From an uncultured Bacteroidales bacterium (GTDB lineage: Bacteria > Bacteroidota > Bacteroidia > Bacteroidales > F082), in contig CAMYYV010000017.1 of assembly GCA_947303625.1 (NCBI GenBank), forward strand, positions 1-32,155: a stretch of DNA of 32,155 nucleotides, read 5' to 3'. The position numbers and the translations under genes are program-made. A model generated the notes under the pieces. That model worked only from the letters and a program-made list of their open reading frames with translations, had not been told where the DNA came from and did no database searches. This document shows, in pieces, positions 1 through 8,232 of the stretch. The number at the start of each line of letters is the position of its first letter. Position 1 is the first letter of the stretch.

Positions 1-6
1 AAGTTG

Positions 7-14
7 TATCTTTG
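7..14 (+). promoter_or_regulatory. Bacteroidota -7 promoter box for tRNA-Leu
   Basis: TATCTTTG matches the Bacteroidota -7 consensus TAnnTTTG and lies 13 bases before the mature tRNA 5' end. The -33 element would fall left of the window edge and cannot be seen. Confidence 0.65.
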
Positions 15-27
15 CGCCCTCAAAAAC

Positions 28-109
28 GCGGGTGTGGCGGAATTGGTAGACGCGCCAGACTTAGGATCTGGTTTCTCACGAAGTAAGGGTTCGAGTCCCT
101 TCATCCGCA
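28..109 (+). tRNA. tRNA-Leu (anticodon UAG)
   Basis: Class II tRNA with a long variable arm. The acceptor stem GCGGGTG (28-34) pairs with CATCCGC (102-108), and the discriminator base is A109. The anticodon stem CCAGA/TCTGG (55-59 and 67-71) encloses loop CTTAGGA, with anticodon TAG at 62-64, which reads CUA leucine codons. The T-arm contains GGTTCGAGTCC. CCA is not encoded, so the 3' CCA must be added enzymatically. The trigger factor gene starts 28 bases downstream with no terminator between, so read-through into it is possible. Confidence 0.97.
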
Positions 110-137
110 CAAATCAAAGACAATCAATTACTTAAAG

Positions 138-1493
138 ATGAATATTACACAAAGCACAAAAGGAGAGAATCTGATCTCCATCAAGATTAGCGTCGTAAAA
201 GCCGACTATGAAGAGAATGTAGAAAAGACCTTGAAGCAGATGCGTCAGCGTGCCAACGTGCCTGGATTCCGTCCTGGCATGGTGCCCATGGGCATGATCA
301 AGAAGCTGTATGGTGCCAGCGCCAAAATGGAAGCATTGAACACCCTCGTCTCCGACAGTCTCAACCAGCATATCATGGAAAACAAGCTTGACCTCATCGG
401 TTACCCGCTCAGCGACAATGAGATGCAGCAGCCTGCCGACCTCGAGAGCCAAGACGACATCGACTTCTACTTCGAAGCCGCCACTCGCCCCGAAATCAAC
501 GTCGACTTCACCAACACGATGGTCGAGTTTTACCATATTGTCCCCACCGACGAGGAAGTGGACAAGGTCGTTGAAGACCTGCAAGAACGCAATCCCAACA
601 CCAGCCATCCAGAGACCGTGGGCGAGAACGACCGCCTTGAACTGAAGGTGCGCGAAGCCGAAGATGGCAAGGAGGTAGAAGACGGTTTCCAGAAGGACGG
701 CCTCTTCATCCACATGGACCAGATCACCAACAAGACCATCCGCAAGAAGTTCATCGGCAAGGAAGTGGGTGCCGAGTTCATCGTCAACCTCGCCAAAGCC
801 TTAGGCGGTGAAGAAGCCGTGGCCAAGGTGCTGGGCGATGACGCTCCCGTCGACAGCGACTACAACATCATCATCGATGACGCCATCCGTGACGAGAAGC
901 CCGAACTCGACGAGGATTTCTTTAAGAAGATCTTCCCCGACCAAGAAATCAAAGACCTCGATGCTTTCAAGCAGGCTGTCAAAGCCGAGATGGAGAAGCA
1001 GCACGAGGCCGAGGCCGATCCCATCCTCTTCAACAAGATGGTTGACGAACTGGTGGCCGCCGTCAAGTTCGAACTGCCCGACGCCTTCCTGAAACGCTGG
1101 CTCGTGGAGAACAGCCATGGCCAAGTGACCGCTGAGGACATGGAAAAGAACTACGAGAAAGACTATGTGAAAGGGCTGCGTTGGCAACTCATCGAAGACT
1201 CCATCGTGAAGGCCAACCCCGAACTCGTCATCACCGATGAGGAGGTGAAGGATTTTGTGTTGAAGCAGATTTTCCCCGGCATTGACTATGCCAGCCTCGA
1301 AGACGACATGAAAACCAACCTCGATAAGATTGCCGCCAACTACCTCAAGGATCAACGTCAAGTCGAACAAATCAAGAACCAGATGGCCGACATCAAGATG
1401 ACCCGTTTCCTGAAAGGCAAGATGAACATCAACTATACCGAAACCACTCCTGCCGACTTTGTGAAGAAGCTCGAAGAGGAGCGTAAAGGCTAA
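138..1493 (+). CDS. tig: Trigger factor (ribosome-associated chaperone/PPIase)
   Basis: This is a cytoplasmic chaperone that docks at the ribosome exit tunnel and shields nascent chains. The 451-aa length is normal for Bacteroidota trigger factors. The ribosome-binding signature GFRPGMVP is at residues 43-50 of the N-terminal domain. The middle third corresponds to the FKBP-like PPIase domain but is poorly conserved to the eye. The C-terminal part is long, charged and helical, as expected for the chaperone arms. The ATG at 138 directly precedes the conserved N-terminus MNITQ. The order tig-clpP-clpX on one strand is the classical arrangement also known from proteobacteria, and it couples folding with degradation. 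No Shine-Dalgarno sequence is seen, which is normal for this phylum. Confidence 0.96.
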   Translation: MNITQSTKGENLISIKISVVKADYEENVEKTLKQMRQRANVPGFRPGMVPMGMIKKLYGASAKMEALNTLVSDSLNQHIMENKLDLIGYPLSDNEMQQPADLESQDDIDFYFEAATRPEINVDFTNTMVEFYHIVPTDEEVDKVVEDLQERNPNTSHPETVGENDRLELKVREAEDGKEVEDGFQKDGLFIHMDQITNKTIRKKFIGKEVGAEFIVNLAKALGGEEAVAKVLGDDAPVDSDYNIIIDDAIRDEKPELDEDFFKKIFPDQEIKDLDAFKQAVKAEMEKQHEAEADPILFNKMVDELVAAVKFELPDAFLKRWLVENSHGQVTAEDMEKNYEKDYVKGLRWQLIEDSIVKANPELVITDEEVKDFVLKQIFPGIDYASLEDDMKTNLDKIAANYLKDQRQVEQIKNQMADIKMTRFLKGKMNINYTETTPADFVKKLEEERKG

Positions 1494-1494
1494 T

Positions 1495-1550
1495 GGCCGA
1501 TAGCTTATGGCCTCGGCCGTCCCACGATGGAATAGCCGATGGCCATAGGC
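1495..1550. repeat. Intergenic palindromic element between tig and clpP
   Basis: The 95-base gap holds a long imperfect hairpin. Bases 1503-1517 pair with 1535-1550, giving 15 pairs with one bulged T (1540), one G.U pair and a 17-base loop. A related word, GGCCGATAGC, occurs just before it at 1495-1504, echoing TAGCCGATGGCC in the 3' arm. No T-tract follows, so it does not look like an intrinsic terminator. It may act as an mRNA stability or processing element, or may simply be a mobile palindrome. Confidence 0.7.
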
Positions 1551-1588
1551 AAAAAGAACTCTAAAAAACACCACCAAGCAAAACGACT

Positions 1589-2263
1589 ATGAACAACGAA
1601 TTCTTCAAGTATGCAACCAAGCATGTGGGATTAAACACCCTCGGTCTTGAGCAGTACATCTCTAAGATCAACAACAGCGGCTACATCAGCCCCACCGTCA
1701 TCGAGGAACGTCAACTCAACGTGGCCCAGATGGATGTATTCAGCCGTTTGATGATGGACCGCATCATCTTCCTCGGCACCGCCATCGACGACTATGTGGC
1801 CAATATCATCCAGGCCCAGCTGCTCTTCCTTGAATCGACTGATTCGAAGCGCGACATCCAGATTTACCTCAACTCGCCTGGCGGCAGCGTGTATGCGGGC
1901 TTGGGCATCTACGACACGATGCAGTTCATCAGCCCCGACGTAGCCACCATCTGCACAGGTATGGCTGCTTCGATGGCCGCCGTGCTGATGTGCGCCGGCA
2001 CCAAGGGCAAGCGCTCGGCCCTGCCCCACTCACGCATCATGATCCATCAGCCCATGGGCGGTGTGGAAGGCCAAGCCACCGAAATCGAGATCACGGCCCG
2101 TGAGATCCAAAAGTTGAAGAAGGAACTTTATGAAATTATCGCCCTGCATTCGGGCCAGACCTACGACAAGGTGTGGGCCGACAGTGACCGCGATTATTGG
2201 ATGACCGCCGCCGAAGCCAAGGAATATGGCATGATCGACGAAGTGCTCATCAAAAAGGCATAA
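1589..2263 (+). CDS. clpP: ATP-dependent Clp protease proteolytic subunit ClpP
   Basis: This is a serine protease that forms the tetradecameric degradation chamber serving ClpX. The catalytic triad is readable as Ser128 (in TGMAASMAA), His153 (in RIMIHQP) and Asp202 (in SDRDYW), with spacing identical to E. coli ClpP (97/122/171). At 224 aa it carries about 30 extra N-terminal residues relative to the mature E. coli enzyme, either a propeptide or a phylum-specific extension. The substrate-strand glycine motif NSPGGS is at residues 95-100. clpX starts three bases after the stop codon, so the two are co-translated. Confidence 0.97.
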   Translation: MNNEFFKYATKHVGLNTLGLEQYISKINNSGYISPTVIEERQLNVAQMDVFSRLMMDRIIFLGTAIDDYVANIIQAQLLFLESTDSKRDIQIYLNSPGGSVYAGLGIYDTMQFISPDVATICTGMAASMAAVLMCAGTKGKRSALPHSRIMIHQPMGGVEGQATEIEITAREIQKLKKELYEIIALHSGQTYDKVWADSDRDYWMTAAEAKEYGMIDEVLIKKA

Positions 2264-2266
2264 TCA

Positions 2267-3499
<1,233 letters not shown>

Positions 3500-3516
3500 G
3501 CCAACCCCAAAGAAGC

Positions 3517-3550
3517 GAAACGGCATCAGTTTTTCTGGTGCCGTTTTTTG
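3517..3550 (+). terminator. Rho-independent terminator of the tig-clpP-clpX block
   Basis: AACGGCATCAG (3519-3529) pairs with CTGGTGCCGTT (3535-3545) over 11 pairs including one G.U, with a TTTTT loop. A T-run (3544-3549) overlaps the end of the 3' arm. It begins about 20 bases after the clpX stop codon. Confidence 0.9.
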
Positions 3551-3608
3551 TTTTGGCACAATAGTTGCAATATTCTAAGCGTTGAACAAAGAAAAAAACA
3601 CATACACC

Positions 3609-4274
3609 ATGAAGAGAATTGTTTTAGTAGCACTTATGGCTTTGATAAGCCTCGCTGGATTCGCCCAAAACAGCCATGGGAAGATCGCAATCAAGAAACA
3701 ACAGCCCAAATCCGCAGTCGTTGACTTTTCCAACCCTGCCGAGCCTACCACAGGCAGCGTAGTCTATGGCCGCATTGAGCCGAACGGCGACACTACCCTC
3801 ATCGTTTTTCTACCCGAAGTCGACATCGACCTGATGCAACGCTACCTTCAAATCACCGACACCTGGCAAGGCCGTCGCTTAGCCTCGAATGTGAGGAAAG
3901 TGTATCCCTATGCGAAACTCGCTGGCGCCAAAATGCAGGAATACGACTCCATTCTGGCCCACACAGCCGACAAGGCGGAACGCAGGCGACTGATGGAACA
4001 GGCTGAGGACGAAATCACCGAGCAATACACCGATGAACTGAAACACCTCACCATCTCACAAGGCCTCATCTTGGTACGCCTTATCGACCGTGAGACGGGC
4101 AACACCACCTACAAGGTGCTGCAAGAATTGCGCGGCAAGTTCAGGGCATTCTTCTACCAAGGCTTCGCACGGCTGTGGGGCTACAACCTCAAGACAGAGT
4201 TCGACCCGCACAACAATCCGGAAGACGATGAGATCGACACGATAATGACACTGTTGGAACGCGGAGTGATTTAG
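3609..4274 (+). CDS. Secreted DUF4294-like protein
   Basis: This is a 222-aa exported protein of unknown function resembling the Bacteroidota DUF4294 family. The assignment is from memory of the family's pattern, not from a search. A signal peptide is clear: MKRIVL, a hydrophobic run, then SLAGFAQ with cleavage near residue 20. The conserved-looking core includes the RYLQITDTWQGRRLASNV segment, a charged helical stretch, and KFRAFFYQGFARLWGYNLK near the C-terminus. The ATG at 3609 was chosen over an upstream in-frame TTG at 3582 because it begins the signal peptide. It lies between two terminators, so it is probably monocistronic. No convincing TAnnTTTG box was found upstream. Confidence 0.78.
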   Translation: MKRIVLVALMALISLAGFAQNSHGKIAIKKQQPKSAVVDFSNPAEPTTGSVVYGRIEPNGDTTLIVFLPEVDIDLMQRYLQITDTWQGRRLASNVRKVYPYAKLAGAKMQEYDSILAHTADKAERRRLMEQAEDEITEQYTDELKHLTISQGLILVRLIDRETGNTTYKVLQELRGKFRAFFYQGFARLWGYNLKTEFDPHNNPEDDEIDTIMTLLERGVI

Positions 4275-4305
4275 GACACGACTTGCACGGATTTACACAG
4301 AAAAC

Positions 4306-4343
4306 AAAGAAGGAGAGATGCAAAAGTACCTCTCCTTCTTTTT
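4306..4343. terminator. Bidirectional intrinsic terminator between convergent genes
   Basis: AAAGAAGGAGAG (4306-4317) pairs perfectly with CTCTCCTTCTTT (4330-4341) around a 12-base loop. T-rich sequence follows on the plus strand, and TTTGTTTT follows on the minus strand. It separates the DUF4294-like gene (plus) from the CvpA-family gene (minus) and can serve both. Confidence 0.85.
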
Positions 4344-4345
4344 GT

Positions 4346-4900
4346 TTAGAATGCTACAGAGGAAGACTCAGACGGAGCATCGCCCTCCTCATCGACAGGT
4401 ATTATCTCTTGGGCATAGCCTTTCACCAAGTCGAAACCTTTATAGAGATACGGTACCGTCTTCTCCACGTAAGTGTACAAAACAGAGCCCTGTCGCACCT
4501 CTTCCTTGACGATGCCCGTCCATTGCAGGTTGTTGAGCACCAAAACAAAGGTGCTACACAGCAAGACACCTTTAAGCGCACCAAAAATAGCCCCTCCCAA
4601 CTTGTCGAAGAAACCTAGCTCTAACGATTTGACTGCCTTGGAGATGAGTCGTCCAAGGAGGTTAACCAGCACCACCAAGACGATGAAGGTCAGCACAAAA
4701 GCGATGGTATTGAGGTATTCGGGCTTGATTTCCATGAAGTCCTGCAGATGTGCTGCCGTGAAATCGGAGAAATGCATGGCGCCATAGATGCCTACACCGA
4801 AGGCTACCAAAGCCACCACCTCCCGAATGAGCCCCTTGCGGAGACCTCGGATGCCAAATAGGAGGAGAATGATGGCGATGATGATATCGAGATAATTCAA
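4346..4900 (-). CDS. CvpA-family inner-membrane protein
   Basis: This 184-aa polytopic membrane protein has the CvpA-family N-terminus (MNYLDIIIAIILLLFGIRGLRKGLIREV) and about four hydrophobic segments, roughly residues 4-20, 26-45, 65-85 and 100-122. The acidic, serine-rich tail is probably cytoplasmic. The family is linked to colicin V production in E. coli and to envelope stress phenotypes elsewhere; its role here is unknown. The start codon is TTG: no ATG or GTG fits the conserved N-terminus, and the base run upstream is the tandem repeat at 4903-4930. It is the last gene of a minus-strand group with the M64 peptidase. Confidence 0.88.
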   Translation of the reverse strand: MNYLDIIIAIILLLFGIRGLRKGLIREVVALVAFGVGIYGAMHFSDFTAAHLQDFMEIKPEYLNTIAFVLTFIVLVVLVNLLGRLISKAVKSLELGFFDKLGGAIFGALKGVLLCSTFVLVLNNLQWTGIVKEEVRQGSVLYTYVEKTVPYLYKGFDLVKGYAQEIIPVDEEGDAPSESSSVAF

Positions 4901-4902
4901 AG

Positions 4903-4930
4903 TGTAGAGTTTAGAGTGTAGGGTTTAGAG
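4903..4930. repeat. 14-base tandem direct repeat
   Basis: TGTAGAGTTTAGAG (4903-4916) is followed at once by TGTAGGGTTTAGAG (4917-4930), with 13 of 14 bases identical. The same word, GAGTTTAGAG, recurs on the minus strand at 31140-31170. The array lies directly upstream of the TTG start of the CvpA-family gene. Confidence 0.9.
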
Positions 4931-4962
4931 TAGGGGCAGACCCATGTGTCTGCCCCTACTCT
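4927..4962. repeat. Perfect palindromic REP-like element (GTAG foot)
   Basis: A perfect 15-base-pair inverted repeat (4927-4941 with 4948-4962) surrounds loop CCATGT (4942-4947). GTAG stands at 4930-4933. The 25362-25393 element has the same loop and a near-identical stem, so this is one member of a dispersed family. It lies between the M64 peptidase and the CvpA-family gene. No T-run follows on the minus strand. Confidence 0.92.
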
Positions 4963-4977
4963 CTCCCTCATTTGTTC

Positions 4978-6249
4978 TTATTTGGAATAATAAAGGATCA
5001 TCCGTTCAATAGCACGTTGGCAGACGGGGCAGAATTCGTGGCCTCGGAAAGTCTTCATCAGGCAGTCCATGTGGGGGCTGTACATGCCCTTGGGCTCGTA
5101 GCCGCCGCCCTCAAACACGCCGATAGTATGCTCATATTTCTTCTCACGCGGTGTAGGCACAGGTGTCTTCTTGTCGAGCATGTCGCCCCATTTGCCGCTG
5201 AAGTCGACAAGCGAGGTGATATTAGGCTCCCAAGGCTCGACGGCCAAGTTGTACATGTGGTCGTAACCCGTCTCGTCGTTATAATATTCGTCGGCAAGGC
5301 CTGCAAAACCGTGACCGAACTCATGGATGATGACATCGCCCGAGAAGCTGTTGCTGCTCGCGCTGGAGCAGTAGAAGTTATAGATGCCTCCTCCACCATA
5401 TTTCTCCGTGTTGACAAGGATATAGATCTGGTCGTAGGGTACCTGCCCTGCCAAGTCACGGATGTCGCGGTTGTCGGTACTCATACAATAACGTTCCGAG
5501 TCGAAGGTCCAGAAGCTGAAGCGCATGACAGTGTTCTTGTAAATGTGGTCGCCTGGCATAGTGCAGCCGCTCTCCACCGAGGGAGCCATCACGCCTCGGA
5601 CGTTGAAGCTCTCGCGGTAGCGGTCGTAGGGGGCGTAGTCGAATAGGCTCTTCACGAAGAAGTCACAGTCCTTGATGAACTTGCCCATCTCGGACTGCGT
5701 GTAGCCTTCGGGCAGGATGACAATGTCGACGGCATGGGTGATGTCCTTGTTCCCAATCCAAGCATCGTAGACTGGCAGGCCTAAATTGTCGTAGTCGCGG
5801 ATGAAATAGTCGTCGGGATTGACGGTGAGGCGCATCCCTTCCACGAGTTCACCTTCCCAGGTCTTGCGGAGCAAGGCGATGTCGACTTTCACCTTGGGAA
5901 AAGGCACGATGACCGATTCGTCGAAGCTTTTCGTTATGGTTTGCGCTTCGGGAGTGGTTGTCCATTCACCATAGAGGTTCTGGTAGCCTTTGGAGAACAG
6001 CAGGTGGTCGGTTCCAGCCTCAAACACCTTGACGATGTAGTTGCCAAACTCCAGCTCATCGATGAGGTTGGTCTTGGAACCGCTCCAATAAGGCTCATGG
6101 ATGAGTTCTTTGAGCGAGTAGGCGGTCGTCTTGTTATTACCCGTCAGCACATAGTCGACGCGCAGCGACGACTCGGCGAAGTATTGATCGAATTGCGCCC
6201 AAGCCACCATTGGCAGCAAGGCGAGCAGGATAAGGATGTTTTTTTTCAC
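4978..6249 (-). CDS. Secreted M64-type zinc metallopeptidase
   Basis: A 423-aa exported peptidase resembling MEROPS family M64 (IgA peptidase family), which is common in gut Bacteroidales. The zinc motif HEFGH is at residues 309-313 and continues as GFAGLADEY. The downstream acidic residue is a plausible third ligand (inference). An N-terminal domain of about 130 residues precedes the catalytic region. A GTG start at 6249 was chosen because it begins a clean signal peptide (MKKNILILLALLPMVAWAQ). The longer frame reaches back into the upstream gene and makes no signal peptide. It lies 22 bases after the 198-aa gene, in an apparent operon. Family assignment is firm; substrate is unknown. Confidence 0.88.
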   Translation of the reverse strand: MKKNILILLALLPMVAWAQFDQYFAESSLRVDYVLTGNNKTTAYSLKELIHEPYWSGSKTNLIDELEFGNYIVKVFEAGTDHLLFSKGYQNLYGEWTTTPEAQTITKSFDESVIVPFPKVKVDIALLRKTWEGELVEGMRLTVNPDDYFIRDYDNLGLPVYDAWIGNKDITHAVDIVILPEGYTQSEMGKFIKDCDFFVKSLFDYAPYDRYRESFNVRGVMAPSVESGCTMPGDHIYKNTVMRFSFWTFDSERYCMSTDNRDIRDLAGQVPYDQIYILVNTEKYGGGGIYNFYCSSASSNSFSGDVIIHEFGHGFAGLADEYYNDETGYDHMYNLAVEPWEPNITSLVDFSGKWGDMLDKKTPVPTPREKKYEHTIGVFEGGGYEPKGMYSPHMDCLMKTFRGHEFCPVCQRAIERMILYYSK

Positions 6250-6271
6250 GACTTCTTTTTTTAGGTCCTCG

Positions 6272-6868
6272 TCAATAAGTGACAGAATAGATAGCCTGGA
6301 AAGCGGCATAGAAAGCAATGAAATTGTCGGGGGCGGTTATGAAAAACCGCTCCATATCATCGTCAAGTCCGCATTCCTTCATTTTGCCCGTGTCGTCGGC
6401 TTTCTTGCAGATGGCGCGAATCATATCGCCGTTCTCGCCGAAATAGCCGCGCAGCTCCACCTTGCCCTTGTCATTGTAGGTTGCGAACCAGAACAAAGGT
6501 TTGCCTTTCTCGTCGTAGACATATTCCTCGAAATACTCACTGTCGGAGATATTGTAGGTGCGGCGCACGATAACGAGTTCGTAGCCAACGGGATAAGGTT
6601 CCATATCTTCTTCGATTTCGTTGTAGTAGAACTCCAGTTTTTCAATCATCTGTCCCGAGCCCGCCCAGTTTTGCTTGCGCACGACAGTGGTGTAGCCGAC
6701 AGCGGGAATCTCGTCAGCTTCGTATTGCTTGTTGATGGCGATATTCTCCAAGCCTGTGGCATAACGGTCACGGGCCATTTGCATGCGTGCTTCCACTTGT
6801 TTTTGTGCCACAGCGGGCATAGCGAAGCCCACAAGCAACACCATAATGATGAGAACTTGCTTTTTCAT
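6272..6868 (-). CDS. Secreted hypothetical protein
   Basis: A 198-aa protein I do not recognise. It begins with a signal peptide (MKKQVLIIMVLLVGFAMPAVAQ, cleavage near residue 22). The mature part is rich in Tyr, Glu and Asp and contains beta-hairpin-like segments such as EYVYDEKGKPLFWFATYNDKGKVELRGYF, similar in feel to MORN/YD-type repeats. The ATG at 6868 was chosen over an upstream extension that would cross the divergent promoter region. It is the first gene of a minus-strand group with the M64 peptidase and CvpA-family genes. Confidence 0.82.
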   Translation of the reverse strand: MKKQVLIIMVLLVGFAMPAVAQKQVEARMQMARDRYATGLENIAINKQYEADEIPAVGYTTVVRKQNWAGSGQMIEKLEFYYNEIEEDMEPYPVGYELVIVRRTYNISDSEYFEEYVYDEKGKPLFWFATYNDKGKVELRGYFGENGDMIRAICKKADDTGKMKECGLDDDMERFFITAPDNFIAFYAAFQAIYSVTY

Positions 6869-6911
6869 GGTAGAGTTGTTTTTAATTAGCGATGAGGATT
6901 GTATTTCTGCA

Positions 6912-6919
6912 CAAAAGTA
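6912..6919 (-). promoter_or_regulatory. -7 box for the secreted protein/M64 peptidase group
   Basis: On the minus strand this reads TACTTTTG, matching TAnnTTTG, 44 bases upstream of the ATG at 6868. No clear TTTG lies at the -33 position. It is divergent to the box at 6940-6947. Confidence 0.5.
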
Positions 6920-6939
6920 GTCATTTTTTGAAACTTTTG

Positions 6940-6947
6940 TATCTTTG
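6940..6947 (+). promoter_or_regulatory. -7 box for the 204-aa lipoprotein gene
   Basis: TATCTTTG matches the consensus exactly and lies 21 bases before the ATG at 6969. The predicted transcript leader is about 15 bases. The -33 element is weak. Confidence 0.6.
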
Positions 6948-6968
6948 TCGAGCAAAAAAAACCTCATT

Positions 6969-7583
6969 ATGAAAACAAAAGCATTACTCATCGCATTGCT
7001 GGCCATGGCAATTGTGGCCTGCAACAACACAAACACAAGCACTCCAAAAGAAGACAACAAGGTAACAAAACCCACGGAGCAAACTTTTGACGCATTGGGC
7101 ACCCTCATCACAACCGATGGCTTACAGAGCCTCAAAAAAGGTATGGAGCTCCCGGACACGATTCCCGGATATGAGGTAACTCCCGTCATCGTGACTTACG
7201 AAGAAGACATGGAAGAATTGGAGCTGCACGTTATCAAGGATGGAAAAATCGTGGTCATCTTACACCCCGGCTTTATCGAAGAGACTGACGAGCCTGACGA
7301 CATCATCGGGGCCATGACCATCGTCTCCGATCAGTTTGCCACTACCGACGGCTTCCGTGTAGGCAGCAACGTCCAAGACCTCCTCAAGAAAGATGGCGTG
7401 AAGGTCCTCTTCGACGAAACGAAATTCCATGTCACCCTCGATGGCATTGACTACATCCTCTTTGCCGAGGACTACGAAGGCGAGCTGCCTGCCGTTCCTT
7501 TCGACGTCATGGCCGAAGTCGAGCATCCCACCTTCAAGGCCGATGCCAAGGTGAGGGAAATCTTTCTCGGCTATGGGTTTTAA
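6969..7583 (+). CDS. Predicted lipoprotein, unknown function
   Basis: A 204-aa lipoprotein with an SPII signal: MKTKALL, hydrophobic core, lipobox IVAC with Cys18 as the lipidated residue, then a Thr/Asn/Lys linker. The mature domain has alternating strands, including DGKIVVILHPGF, DGFRVGSNVQDLLKKDGVKVLF and HVTLDGIDYILFAEDYEG. I do not recognise the family. The ATG at 6969 is preferred to the in-frame TTG at 6945, which sits inside the promoter box. Its stop codon (7581-7583) abuts the stop codon of the convergent gene with no base between them and no terminator. Confidence 0.85.
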   Translation: MKTKALLIALLAMAIVACNNTNTSTPKEDNKVTKPTEQTFDALGTLITTDGLQSLKKGMELPDTIPGYEVTPVIVTYEEDMEELELHVIKDGKIVVILHPGFIEETDEPDDIIGAMTIVSDQFATTDGFRVGSNVQDLLKKDGVKVLFDETKFHVTLDGIDYILFAEDYEGELPAVPFDVMAEVEHPTFKADAKVREIFLGYGF

Positions 7584-8213
7584 TTATTCGTAGTACTGGA
7601 TACTGCGGGTTTCTACATCTTCGTTGACATAGCCGATGGTGACATCCCTATTCGTCACCTTACGACGAGTCCAGTTGCTATGGGTGTCGAAATCGAGATA
7701 CTCGTATTCCGTGATCTCAACGAGCTCCTTTTGGCCTTCTTCATCCAAATAATAAAGGTTTTTTTCCAACAAGAGACCGTCGGGATTGTACTGATATCGG
7801 ACATCCCAATCAATACCCTCGCCTGATCCTGTTTCTGCAACAACCCGACCATTTTCCCACACATAGTTATTGATGGACTCAACGCATAACATCTGCGCCA
7901 TATAGCCTTCGCTGTTACGTATCCACTGGCAATACTCAGTAAACGAGTACGTCACCGTGTCATAGTCACGATAAGGACCGTCAATCGAGAAGGGGTCATG
8001 GTTGTCAACTTTTACTATTTTTCCCTGGCGGTCAAACTCTACGCCGTCGCACATTTTAACAGGGCCTTTCAAATCCCAGAAGGCTAAATCGGGCGAAGTG
8101 GTCACCGTGGGTTCTTTCGTGTCTTTTTTTCCATTTTGGTTTTGGCTGTTGCCGCACGCGCTAAAGACGAGGAGCATTGCGCAGGCTGCCAATAAGAGTT
8201 TGATGTTTTTCAT
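7584..8213 (-). CDS. Predicted lipoprotein with YD/MORN-like segments
   Basis: A 209-aa lipoprotein, Cys20 in lipobox FSAC, followed by an Asn/Gln/Lys linker. The mature part contains GPVKMCDGVEFDRQGKIVKV, YQYNPDGLLLEKNLYYLDEEG and EYEYLDFDTHSNWTRRKV. These resemble YD-type wrapping repeats common in uncharacterised Bacteroidales lipoproteins (inference). It is the last gene of the five-gene minus-strand lipoprotein operon, 19 bases after its neighbour. Confidence 0.82.
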   Translation of the reverse strand: MKNIKLLLAACAMLLVFSACGNSQNQNGKKDTKEPTVTTSPDLAFWDLKGPVKMCDGVEFDRQGKIVKVDNHDPFSIDGPYRDYDTVTYSFTEYCQWIRNSEGYMAQMLCVESINNYVWENGRVVAETGSGEGIDWDVRYQYNPDGLLLEKNLYYLDEEGQKELVEITEYEYLDFDTHSNWTRRKVTNRDVTIGYVNEDVETRSIQYYE

Positions 8214-8232
8214 GATGAGTTAGGTGTTTCAA

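Noticed and set aside
801-1577. Long minus-strand open frame antisense to trigger factor
   Set aside because: It is a shadow of the codon bias in tig on the other strand. It has no recognisable domain and covers a well-supported gene.
3551-3608. Promoter upstream of the DUF4294-like gene
   Set aside because: The gene must be transcribed past a strong terminator, so a promoter is expected, but no TAnnTTTG match with spacing was found.
6250-6318. Upstream extension of the M64 peptidase to 6318
   Set aside because: It would overlap the preceding gene and place a non-signal sequence before a clear signal peptide. The GTG at 6249 fits better.
6925-6947. TTTTTG before TATCTTTG as a full -33/-7 pair
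   Set aside because: Only about 9 bases separate them, too few for the usual spacing of about 19, so only the -7 box is called.
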